From: Euptelea pleiosperma | Taxonomy: Eukaryota; Streptophyta; Magnoliopsida; Ranunculales; Eupteleaceae | Length of the DNA: 64,000 nt | Direction of reading: 5' to 3' | NCBI GenBank assembly: GCA_035048495.1 | Contig: CM068541.1 | Coordinates: 6,021,929-6,085,928 of the forward strand | Part shown: positions 54,300 to 64,000 of the stretch, in pieces | How the letters are laid out: each line of letters starts with the position of its first letter | How positions within the stretch are numbered: the stretch's first letter is position 1 | Notes under the pieces: model-generated | What the model was told of the DNA's origin: nothing | The model's input: only the letters and a program-made list of their open reading frames with translations | The model's database searches: none | Made by a program: the position numbers and the translations under genes

Positions 54300-57200
54300 T
54301 TTCGTTTCTCTGTTTCGTTTTCTTTCTCCCCTCCACCCCAAACCGTATTTTCAGACATCTCCTCTCGCCGCCTCGAACTCCTACCGATGCCTCTCTGATT
54401 CACAACTACCACCACCTCAACCATTTTCGTCGGGAACAAGCTCCCCAAATCCACCTTCTCTTACCTGAAATCCACCGGAGAACTCCAAACAACCACCGTC
54501 TCTAACCTTACTAAAGGCAAAAAAATAAAAAATCTATCTTCTTTGCTGACCTCGGCGTTTCACCCCCACTTACTCTCATAAGCACCTCCCGTGGTTTGTT
54601 GAGAAGTCCGGTGACTCTCCATTGCTGAGTAACAAAAAGGTATGCTTTTCTTTGATCTTTCTTCATCTCGATCTTTGTTCTTTTTTAATTCTTTTCATAG
54701 TTTTATCCTACCATTGATTGATTGAGAAAGAGAGAGAGAGAGAGAGAGAGAGGTTATGTTCTATGAACGAGCCTTTTCCATGTAAATGAGAGATTATAGT
54801 CCGCAATTCTTAGGTTCAGTCATTGTTTTATTTTCTGGATGACTGTTGTCAACTTGGAATTCCCCCATTTTATGGATTTAGTGGATAAATGACGAAGATG
54901 CAAGGAAATAATAATAGTCGACCGATTCAATTTAGGCTTTAAACTGATGTTGATGTGTTAAAATTGCTAATGTTTTGAGTTTATACATGGATCTACTAGA
55001 CTAAGATCAAGATTATGACAGACCATAAAAGTTTAATGTAACTAGAGAAATCAGAAAACCTTTGGGGACCTGGTGTGCATTTGTTATGTCAATTAAAATG
55101 TATTGTTTGTCGTAGAAAGAACTTAAAATTATTAGCCATCCTAATTGTTGGTCTTTCAAAGGTGGAACAATGGGACAACTAAATGATTGGGATGTTCATC
55201 ATCATTACTATATGGAATAGTATAAGAAAGTAATACATAAATCGAAAAGGACAGATGTAGCCAAAGTCTTCCAAGCAGGGCGAACAGAGATTATTAAGTC
55301 AAATAATTCGAACCAGGAACTAGTATAAGTAAGATTAGTCCAGATGGCTATTGGGTTGAGCTAATCCATTGTCACTAATCCTAGCCATTTTATATGTATA
55401 AAATTCATATATGCATGCACAAGACACTACAGCATGCTAACTTTATTCAATGCTATGAATGGGTCCCTGTGCTTATATGCTTGAAGCCAACCATGGTGGA
55501 ACCAAATCAGGTGATCTAAAACTTATAATGCTTTTGATATTTTAATTAAGGCACTAATGCTACACTTTGTGCCGAGAAAACCAACCAATTTAAGAAAACA
55601 AACCATGAACTGAGGCATATAAACTAGTGGATCATGTCTTATGGGATATGAGTGCAGTGTATGGATATTAATGGATTAATATCTTGAGCTCTGAAGATAG
55701 ATGTTTTGCAACCCATATTACAAGAAGTCTTTAGTGAATAGGACAACGGGTCGTTCTGCGATATTTGTGGAAAAATAAGAGGGGGTGATAGAGAGAGGGA
55801 GGGAGATGGAAAGAGAAAGAGAGAGGGAGAGATGAGGATTAATGGTGGGAATCGCTCACTTGGCCTCACGCAAAACCCATAAAAGGAAAAATCATGCACA
55901 AAAGTGTGTAAATAATAACTCATTCATAATTCATTCCATCCCCTAAAATCAAACGATTACATCTATTTAAAACTCTTCAATTGGACTTTTATAATTTTAG
56001 TCCAGTTGAATTTTCCTAATCATAATTAACTAAAATAAGAAACTCCTAAGATTGCAATCAATCATAAAAGTCTACTTGGAAACAAAATCTAACTTTAATT
56101 GAAAAAATCATAATTAAACTAAAAATAAAGAAAGCAAATCTTTACAGGCCCACGTGCTTGATCAAGCATTGATTTGGTGTAGCGGCAAACCATCGTGGTT
56201 GAATGCTCCCGCATCAAACCCTCTTAGTTGAAAAGAATTCATCCTCGAATTTAGATGCAAACGATCAGTATAATCTCAGTAATCAACTTGGCATAGTGCT
56301 CCCAATCATCTTATCAAACGTGTCTCCAATAGACAATATTGGTAATTTGCCAAAAATAGCTTGTAATAGTCTCCAAACTGCTATATATATATATATATAT
56401 TTATTTATTTTTCAGGTCATGAGCTGACTCAATCGAGTTGGATTAAGGTTAATGGACCAGGGCTTGATTGCGTATGGAATAAGTGTACAGGACTCAAGGA
56501 TGCTAGTGGGATTGACTATGAGTATGGACTGGTTATTAACCTCATATATTGGGCTGGATTTTGTCGTGGCCTTTTTATTAAAATGAGTCTTGAGTTTATC
56601 ATAAAGGCACTTATGTGGGCTTTATGGACTTTTTGGTAAGATCAAATGGGTTGGCAAAGTGGGCCTTGGACTTAACTCGCGCTTGGCTAAAAAATTATAG
56701 GCCAAAGTGAGTTTTAGATGGGGGAGATGAATTTTTAGGCCCATAACCACACTTTAAGTGAGGTTAAGTAGCATGGGCCAACTAATAGACCCAAGCCCAT
56801 CTCCTTTATAAAATCGGGCCCGATAGGTTTAAAAAACGGCCTTATAACGAAAATAACGGCCGTTATAACGGATTCGGACCTACCCCAATGCACAGAAAAT
56901 AACGGCCGTTATAACGAAAATAACGGCCATTATTTTCCGTTATAACGAAAAGAAAGACCGTTATTTTCTGAAAAATTTTGTGAAGAAAATGGCTATTATT
57001 TTCGTTTTTTCCTGTTATATTCCGTTTTTTCTGTTATTTTTCATTTTTGAAATTTTGAAATTCAGCGCCTTTTTTTTCCGTTATTTTCCGTTTTTGCCAC
57101 TGAGCATTATTTTTTCGTTATAACAGAAAAACGGTAACTGCCCCAGTCCGTTATACCGTTATAACGGTCCCCTTTAAACCTTGGACCAAAGAAGGAAGGG

Positions 57201-60200
57201 GGAAATGTCTTCGTCATCAAAGGGTTGATGAAACCCTAACTTCACCTTTTTGCTTGGGTGCGATTGAAGCAGCGGTGATTCGGTGAAGGTGCTCGACGTC
57301 GATGATGGCAGCAGCCCACTCCGGCGACGGCGATGCAGGTACGCCGTCGTCTTTCCTTCTTCTTCTTCTTCATTATCTTTTTCTTCTTCCACGGTTCAAG
57401 CTGCGCGATCACCTGGTTGGTGAACGAGCAAGATATCACAAAGCTGGGGTGTCCCGTCACGCATCTCAGGTTCATGAGTCGACCCTCGACCAACATAATA
57501 ATCCCTGGCTTGATGTCTGGGAAAACCCACCGGTCAGTCTGCGGTTTGGTCGTGATCCTCTTCACGCCAGGGTAGTCCTCTAAGCCGTGCATGTCGATCT
57601 CATTGTCGAAATGACCGTTGTTGCAGACGATCGCGTTGTTCTTCATCTTCCTCATGTGATCAACCATGATGATGTCCTTGTTACCGGTGGTGGTGACGAA
57701 GATATCAGCATTTGCAACTGTGTCCTCGAGCGTCAGGACCTCGAGACCTTCCATTAGAGCTTGGAGAGCACAGTTGGGATCGATTTTTGTCGCAATAACA
57801 CTCGGGGTGGAGATCCTCTTCTTTTTTAAGTCCTCGAAGGCCTTCTTATGGGTATCGATTGTCACATCCAGTTTACGATTCATATGTTTGACCGGATTCA
57901 TATGTTTGGCCTGATCGACTAGTTTAGTAACTCGACTGCCAACGAATTGATCCGAGACATCTTTCCGAAATACAATCAGGAATTTTGAACTTGCTTTGAT
58001 ACCACTTTGATGCAGGACATTTAACTAATACTCCCCAAAAGTCACGATTGTTGGTAGCGTGAGATTAAATTCATTTATCTTATAAGATCTATCCAGGTTC
58101 TTGGTCGACACAACCCCTCGTGGGCCCATATCACACAGGCCACCCCACCCCGAGTGTGCCCCATTTACGCAGGCTGCCCCACTCGAGTCCTATGTAAAAA
58201 TGACCTTACATTAATCACCCCCGATGAAGAGACTCGAACACGAGACCTCCCGCTCTGATACCAAAATTGACAAAGGACAAAGGGTTGTTCTGCGATTTTT
58301 GTGGGAAAATCAGAGGGGTGATAGAGTGGGGGAGAGAGATGGAAAGAGAGAGAGGGAGAGAGGAGGATTAATGGTGGGAATCGCTTCCTTGGCCTCACGC
58401 CAAACCCGTAAAGGGAAAAATCATGCACAAAAGCATGTAAATGATAACTTATTCATAATTCATTCCATCCCCTAAAATCAAAGGATTACATCTTGTTTAT
58501 AAAACTCTTCAATTGGACTTTCCTAATTTTAGTCCAGTTGAATTTTCCTAATCCTAATTAACTAAAATAAGAAACTTCTAAGATTGCAATCAATCATAAA
58601 AGCCTACTTGGAAACAAAATCTAACTTTAATTGGAAAAATCGTAATTAAACTAAAAATAAAGAAAGCAAATCTTCATGGGACCCACGTGCTTGATCAGGC
58701 ACTGATTCAGTGTAGTGGCGAACCATCGTCGTTGAATGCTCCCGTATCATTTAGTCTTTTAGCTTGAACATCAAAAAATTGAGGTTTGCTGTTCTGCCAA
58801 AACATAAAAAAAAAAATCCCTCATTTATCAAGGATCTCATATAAGACATGCAACTACAGAGACAAAATGACGCCGACAGAAGTGCTAACAACATATCATG
58901 GGAGTAGTGGGACTGCCCATTGTTGGTTTGGTACCATTTATACTGATTGATTTCATATGCTTAATTAGTTTTTCAACTACGGTCTTTAGTTTCTTGCATA
59001 CCGTATAGAATGCTGTTTGCATGTATTAAACGAATATTTGTTTACTGCAGGTGTTTGACATTTGCAGATGCAATGGATGAACAGAAAAGACACAAAATAT
59101 TGATGGTGTCTGATTTTTTCTACCCCAACTTTGGTGGTGTGGAGAATCACATCTATTATTTATCACAATGCTTGCTTAAGCTTGGTCACAAGGTTATAAA
59201 AGGCCCCCACTTACTCTATTACATAACTGATCTATCTTGCGAAACTATTTCATAATAAGGGTGATCACTTACTCTATTACATAACCGATCTATCTTACTT
59301 TCTACTACTATTTCATAATAAGGGTGATTCCCCTGTAATGTAGAAATATACATGTCTCACTTTGATTATTGGAGTAGACCCTAAGGATTGGGGGGGTGAC
59401 ATTCAGGTACTTGCCTAATCTGGATTTGATTATATGGGTAGCTCAGGTGGTGGTGATGACTCATGCCTATGGAAATCGTTCTGGGGTGCGATATATGACG
59501 GGTGGTCTGAAAGTCTACTATATACCATGGAGGCAATTTCTTATGCAAAATACATTACCAACCTTTTACGGGACACTTCCAATTTTAAGGACAATTCTCG
59601 TTCGGGAAAAGATATCTTTGGTGCACGGACATCAAGCCTTCTCAACTCTTTGTCACGAAGCTTTGATGCATGCTCGCACTATGGGTTACAAAGTCGTCTT
59701 TACTGATCATTCACTCTATGGCTTTGCTGATGTGGGAAGCATTCACATGAATAAGGTACTGCAATTTACTTTGGCAGATGTGAATCAGGCCATATGTGTT
59801 TCTCACACAAGCAAGGAAAACACGGTCTTGCGATCAGGGTTACCTGCGGAAAAAGTCTTTGTGATACCAAATGCCGTGGACACAGCTATGTTTAAACCTG
59901 CCCCAAAGCGACTCAGCTGCAATGAAATTGTTATAGTTGTGATAAGTAGATTGGTCTACCGGAAGGGTGCAGATTTGCTCGTAGAAGTCATTCCCGAAAT
60001 ATGCCATTTGTATCCCAATGTGAGTTATTTAGACTTTAAAAGTGCATTTTTCTTGGCATTTTTCTCGTATTATGAAAATTAGTGGCATGTTATAAAAAGG
60101 CTAAGTGTGTGGATTATTATGATTCATTGATACCACCTGAAACTAGCAAGCTCATCATATCTGGTTTCGTTGCCTTTTGTATAGTGGGCTTAGCAGGAAA

Positions 60201-62715
60201 TATATCACGAGGCCATTCCAGCATGGATGGTGGGTCATGACTTCTTTATCTACAATGGATTCATCCATCTGTTCTGACCATACTTGTGGAGCATCCCTTG
60301 GATGGGCAGCAGCCAAGAAATTTCTCTTTTTCGGACAACCCTGGCAGGTTCCATCAGCCACAATTTTCGAATGATCAATAAAACATGCAAATAGTAAATA
60401 AAAAAAATCTATATGTAAGTTACGGTTGTCTCATCAATACTATATTTGGGTCCATCCAAGAGGTGGTCTATCAATTAGATTGCCTGCTCAACAAGAACAT
60501 AAACCACCTGCTCTATATAGGGGCATGTGGCCACACTATCCAAGGTGGAATATTGCCCTTGCTGGGCCTAGGCTTATGTTCATTTTACCAGTTCAGGGTG
60601 CAATTTGTCTTCTTTTTAGTCTTTCATGAAGATAGCGTTCTTTTTAAAAAGAGATATTTTGGGAGGCAAAGGCACATTTTAACTATGTAATGGGCGAGGA
60701 GTATAGAAAACTTTATAAATGGCAGGTTCTCTAACCATTTTGAGTTCAATCATCTCATTTTGAAACATCTGTGGTAAGGTACGTTTCATTGTTGGAGGCG
60801 ATGGGCCCAAACGAGTTCGGCTGGAAGAGATGAGGGAAAAACACTCTCTTCAGGATCGAGTTGAAATGTTGGGGGCTGTTCCACATGCTCAAGTACAGTC
60901 TGTTCTGATTTCTGGTCATATATTCTTAAACAGGTACTTTAATGGATTCTTTGTGATTTTTGATATTTAGGATTGCCCACTTTGTATTTTTGGGCTACAG
61001 CCTATCCAAGAGGTGCCAAACCATCCTGATCAGTGTACATATACAGTACCCTGTAGAGCGGTGAGGCCCGAGCATCCATGTTGGAGCCGCCTATGTGCTA
61101 TCTTTATTCTTTATATACATACATACCAACATATTTTTGTATGTATTTACACATATATGTATGTGTACAGATATAACAGCTACATATACATGCTGGTGTG
61201 TGTATCCATTTGTACAAGTATTCTACTATTCCACACCTTTAAGAAAAGTTAATTATGTTCATTGATAATTTAATTGCCTAATCTCTTTTTGCAGTTCTCT
61301 GACAGAAGCATTTTGTATAGCCATATTGGAGGCTGCTAGTTGTGGATTGCTAACCGTCAGTACACGAGTAGGAGGTGTCCCAGAGGCATGCACCTTGAAA
61401 TATCTTCGTTTTGTCTTGTTAATTTGACTATCTCTTTGCTTATATAAAATGATATTTGTATCGGTTTGTTCTTGCCTTGTTCTCAAACTAATTATAGAAA
61501 AGAGTTTTCTAGACACTGTTGAACGTTTAGATCATTCTTAAACAACACATTCGCTTGCTGAATTTTTTCTTTCTCTTTGTGGGACCCATCAGGTTCTACC
61601 AGATGACATGATTGTACTTGCGGAACCAGTGCCTGGTGATATGGTGCAGGCAATCAAGAAGGCAATACACATACTTCCAAGGATTGACCCACAAGTGATG
61701 CACCTTCGTGTGAGTTCACATGATCACAGGCTTAGATGTTTCTATTTTTGACTTGTCCCATGCTAAATTGTAAGGATAAACAGGATTCGTGTAGCCAACT
61801 CCATGTTGTTGGGATAAGGCGTATGATGTGATGATGATATGTATCTTTCATTTGCTGCCAGATGAAAAACCTTTACAGTTGGCATGATGTGGCCAGAAGG
61901 ACAGAGGTTGTTTATGATCGTGCATTGAGATGCTCCAATGAGAATCTTCAGCAGCGCCTCTCACGGTACCCTCTTTTAAATTGCTGTTTTACGTAGATGC
62001 TTATGAGTCTTTTGTAGTTAAGTTTCCAAGATTCTCAGATCAACACATAAAAGATTTATTTATTATCTTTCATGTAATTAAGTTACTCGTCCTGTCCATT
62101 ATCTTTTTATACCGCCCCTTCATTTGTGTGGTTAACAATAATGAGCAATGGTCCAGAAAACAACCATGCACTGGACAGTTAGGATCATTTGATTGTTATG
62201 ATTGTTGGGTCGTGTGGCCCATCCAAGAGTTAGCCACACCAATTGAATGGCCTAGGTCGGTGAGTCAGTGGGGCACATATGGGTATGGAATGTAGGACAC
62301 AAGTTTTGTACGAATCATGGACACTCAAAAGAGCCAGTTGTACTATTTTAAATCTGCAACTCATAGGCAGTTTCAGATGGTGGTTGATGACTTTAACTAT
62401 TTTATTCCTTCTAGGTACCTCACTTGTGGTGCTTGGGCAGGCAAGCTTTTTTGCTTGGTCATGATCGTCAATTTCTTGTTATGGCATCTATTACAACTAT
62501 GGCAGGTAATGGCCTTTTTCCCTTTATATTTATTAGTTATCACTTCTTATTACTGTATCTTCTTGCCCTTCGCATTTTTTTCCCGTTGTAACCCTCCTGC
62601 TTGTATTTTCCATCAGCCTTCAGAGGATATAGATGAGGTGCCCGATTTCGTGTTTCCCTGTCATCAGCAAGAAGAAATATCCCCTGATTTCAGCAAGGTT
62701 CAAAGCTTAAGCTGA
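54300..62715 (+). CDS. SETH2: PIG-A / SETH2, GPI N-acetylglucosaminyltransferase catalytic subunit, complete
   Basis: Presumed non-coding first exon ends at 54639 (AAAAG|GTATGC); its start is uncertain. Translated exons: 59073-59192 (the exon itself starts at 59051), 59447-60019, 60779-60933, 61295-61385, 61593-61709, 61862-61965, 62415-62505, 62617-62715. These give 449 aa (Arabidopsis SETH2 about 447). The enzyme, in the ER membrane, transfers GlcNAc from UDP-GlcNAc to phosphatidylinositol, the first step of GPI-anchor synthesis. Visible: [40 protein letters not shown], the GT4 loop [20 protein letters not shown], the E-x7-E motif in [15 protein letters not shown] (E287/E295), and a C-terminal membrane helix ([14 protein letters not shown]). 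ATG 59073 has a strong context (G at -3 and +4). The intron after GVPE starts with GC. A 3.0-kb retrotransposon lies in the first intron. Confidence 0.95.
54387..54398 (+). promoter_or_regulatory. Minimal uORF in the PIG-A leader (ATG CCT CTC TGA)
   Basis: A three-codon reading frame in the presumed first exon. It only matters if transcription starts upstream of it, which the sequence does not prove. Confidence 0.3.
54727..54752 (+). repeat. (GA)n microsatellite
   Basis: GA run at the start of the PIG-A first intron. Confidence 0.9.
56823..57183. mobile_element. Palindromic-array element, copy D (about 360 bp)
   Basis: Ends ATAGGTTTAAAAAACGG and CCCCTTTAAACCTTG match the other copies at GGTTTAAA / TTTAAACC. 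The interior is an array of ATAACGGCCGTTATAACGG palindromes that decays towards TTTTCCGTTATTTTCCG on the right. No target duplication is visible, so boundaries are approximate. Nested in the LTR element. Confidence 0.65.
57386..57799 (-). pseudogene. Captured fragment of S-adenosylhomocysteine hydrolase (SAHH)
   Basis: About 138 codons of an open minus-strand frame (full frame 57901-57242) match plant [56 protein letters not shown] (normally [11 protein letters not shown]), [29 protein letters not shown]. This is the NAD-binding and C-terminal core. The first 34 codons of the frame and the lysine-rich end are not SAHH. The piece lacks the rest of the enzyme, so it cannot encode an active hydrolase. 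It lies inside, and in the same orientation as, the LTR element. Confidence 0.9.
58755..59050 (+). other. End of the PIG-A first intron
   Basis: Unremarkable AT-rich intron, ending in the acceptor TTTACTGCAG at 59050. Confidence 0.6.
59068..59103 (+). promoter_or_regulatory. Overlapping upstream ORF at the PIG-A start
   Basis: ATG at 59068, five bases before the main ATG and out of frame, opens 11 codons and stops at 59101-59103. Its context is weak (C at -3, C at +4), so leaky scanning to the main start is expected. Confidence 0.5.
61386..61592 (+). other. GC-AG intron in PIG-A
   Basis: The coding sequence GVPE|VLPDDM requires the intron to run from GCATGC (61386) to CCCATCAG (61592). No GT donor keeps both the frame and the conserved GGVPEVLP sequence. 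Confidence 0.8.
61780..61840 (+). mobile_element. RTE LINE 3' tail fragment
   Basis: GGATTCGTGTAGCCAACTCC then GTTGGGATAAGGCGTATGAT and a short GATGATGAT tail; intron 5 of PIG-A. Confidence 0.65.
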
Positions 62716-64000
62716 TTCTCTTGAGTTTGTAAGTACCCCTGATTGGTTTGTTGCCAAACTATGACAAAGGTGATCTTGCTAAAGGAATAGAGGTATAGAT
62801 GTACGCAGATATTAAAAGAAGTGTTTCATTAATATGTAAAGGGCACTACTTCAAGAAATTTCAGTCTGCTTGTATGATTGTATCTTATCCATTTTTTGAC
62901 CCAAATTTGATCTTCTGAAATGTCCCGAGCATTGTTCCCATAGGATATCCCATATTTGTTTGTTGTAAATTTGTAATATGCCCACTTTTCGTAATTGAAA
63001 AAAGGCCTCCCCTAGAGATATTTATGGGGGAATAACCTAAATACAGAATGGTTCATTCTATAGAACAGTTCATGAATGAAAAATCCAAAAAATTCTATAG
63101 GAATCATGAAAGCAGAAAAGATTCTTCAGATCTAGTCATACATTAAAAATTAACAAATTTTTGTGACATGCCCTCCTTGTCACAGGCATATGTAAATTAC
63201 AAATTATCACACAAGTATCACTTCGGATCTGTATTTCATTGTCACAGAACATTTCTTTTTCTTAAGGATAGAATAAAAGATTGTTTTGGAAGGCGAGGAA
63301 TATTTTATTTTGAAATAGCCTTATAATCAAAGAGACCTTCCATGATTATAAATATCTAGGATGGCCTTAAAGTTAACTTGAGTTTCCTAGGAGTGTCGAA
63401 GGTACATCTGTCATGACCTCATCATTTTAGATGATTATACCCCCATATTAAACTGTAAAAGATTTTTTTTTTTTTTTTTTTTGATAGATGTAAAAGACTT
63501 TTTTCTTGACTGGCTTAAACGTAAAATAGAAGAAAAAGGGAGACGCTAAGACAGACCTGAGGTTCAGCCCCTAACACCAGGCCCTAGTGCAATAGTGACC
63601 ACATGGCTGGGAAGTGATTCAGAAAGACCCACTAGCAAGGTGGGTCCTTTGTGTAATAATATATGTGGATCCTTCTTTTATCATAGACCTTTTATCGGTT
63701 TTCGTGGATGGTTAGAAAACAGTTCATGATATTTGTTTTGAGGGTTCGTACTTGCCCTCTTTCTCCCCATCGCCTTACCCCTTTCTTTTGATAAATTCGA
63801 TTTCTTTAAAGTTTTGAATGTCTGATTTCTTGATTCATGGTGTATTTGTTTATTGGATTTTCTTGATTCATCTGCTCTCTTTGATCTAGCCATTGCATTA
63901 CTTTTCGTATCCTTGAGTTGGTTTTAGTGTTCTCTCTTGAAATCAGGTCAGTGCATTAGCCGCTAACAAATTCTCAACATAGAAGTGTACTCAAGATTTA
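62716..64000. other. 3' flank of PIG-A, no gene recognised
   Basis: Presumed 3'UTR for a few hundred bases, then AT-rich sequence with a 20-bp T run at about 63464-63482. Only short frames without recognisable domains. Confidence 0.4.

Larger units (their letters stand above)
55735..58749 (-). mobile_element. Non-autonomous LTR retrotransposon carrying a host gene fragment (3015 bp)
   Basis: Two 482-bp LTRs, 55735-56216 and 58268-58749, begin TGA and end ATCA on the plus strand and are flanked by a perfect 5-bp duplication TTTAG (55730-55734, 58750-58754). The primer-binding site (minus strand TGGTATCAGAGC, 58252-58263) adjoins the right LTR, so the element is on the minus strand. A purine-rich tract (minus AAGAGGGTT) adjoins the left LTR. 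A second primer-site-like motif is at 57993-58004. The interior has no recognised gag or pol. It contains an S-adenosylhomocysteine hydrolase fragment and a palindromic-array element. Located in the first intron of PIG-A. Confidence 0.92.

Noticed and set aside
54054..54505. Frames of 66-122 codons upstream of PIG-A as small proteins
   Set aside because: They lie in the divergent promoter and presumed 5'UTR exon and lack domain features; overlapping frames on both strands suggest chance.
57242..57901. 219-codon open frame as a functional SAHH-related gene
   Set aside because: Only about 138 codons match SAHH, essential parts of the enzyme are absent, both ends are unrelated sequence, and it lies inside an LTR element.

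Overview
This is nuclear DNA of a flowering plant. It carries a light-harvesting complex II gene, plastid-targeted proteins with transit peptides, many-exon genes with GT-AG introns, and a dense load of plant transposons (RTE and L1 LINEs, Ty1-copia and Ty3-gypsy elements, tRNA-type SINEs, fold-back MITEs). Large transposon-filled introns and abundant RTE tails are compatible with a magnoliid or an early-diverging eudicot, but I cannot name the species.

Layout: 1-2.2 kb holds two gypsy-type remnants. The last two exons of a SAM-domain gene (+) lie at 6.1-7.0 kb. A complete two-exon Lhcb2 gene (+) with a classic light-responsive promoter lies at 9.5-10.75 kb. Facing it is a complete ten-exon gene for plastid LL-diaminopimelate aminotransferase (AGD2/DapL, -) at 11.47-18.08 kb. 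From 18.1 to 21.4 kb there are MITEs and a LINE remnant. A small single-exon gene of unknown function (+) lies at 21.42-21.80 kb. Next comes a 32-kb, fourteen-exon gene (-, 53.89 to 21.89 kb) for a plastid CNNM/CorC-type protein (DUF21, CBS pair, CorC_HlyC). All its exons join in frame to 674 codons although its introns are packed with transposons. Head-to-head with it is a PIG-A/SETH2 gene (+, first exon near 54.3-54.64 kb, coding 59.07-62.72 kb). The last 1.3 kb has no gene I can recognise.

The host genes are housekeeping genes and do not form a pathway: LHCII antenna, lysine biosynthesis, a plastid membrane (probably Mg2+) transporter, and GPI-anchor synthesis in the ER. I assembled exon models by hand from splice sites, conserved protein sequence and reading-frame closure. 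AGD2 gives 459 aa, the DUF21 protein 674 aa, PIG-A 449 aa and Lhcb2 264 aa, each close to its family length.

The most unusual material is in the transposons. (1) A family of elements with CATGGTT...AACCATG ends and 8-bp target duplications has an interior that is an array of short palindromes, with a different palindromic word in each copy. (2) A 3.0-kb LTR retrotransposon in the PIG-A 5'UTR intron carries an intronless fragment of an S-adenosylhomocysteine hydrolase gene. (3) A three-level nest (copia in L1 in RTE) sits in one intron of the DUF21 gene. (4) A roughly 93-bp tandem array is built from the 3' end of an RTE element. (5) Two SINE insertions have target duplications of 15 and 17 bp.
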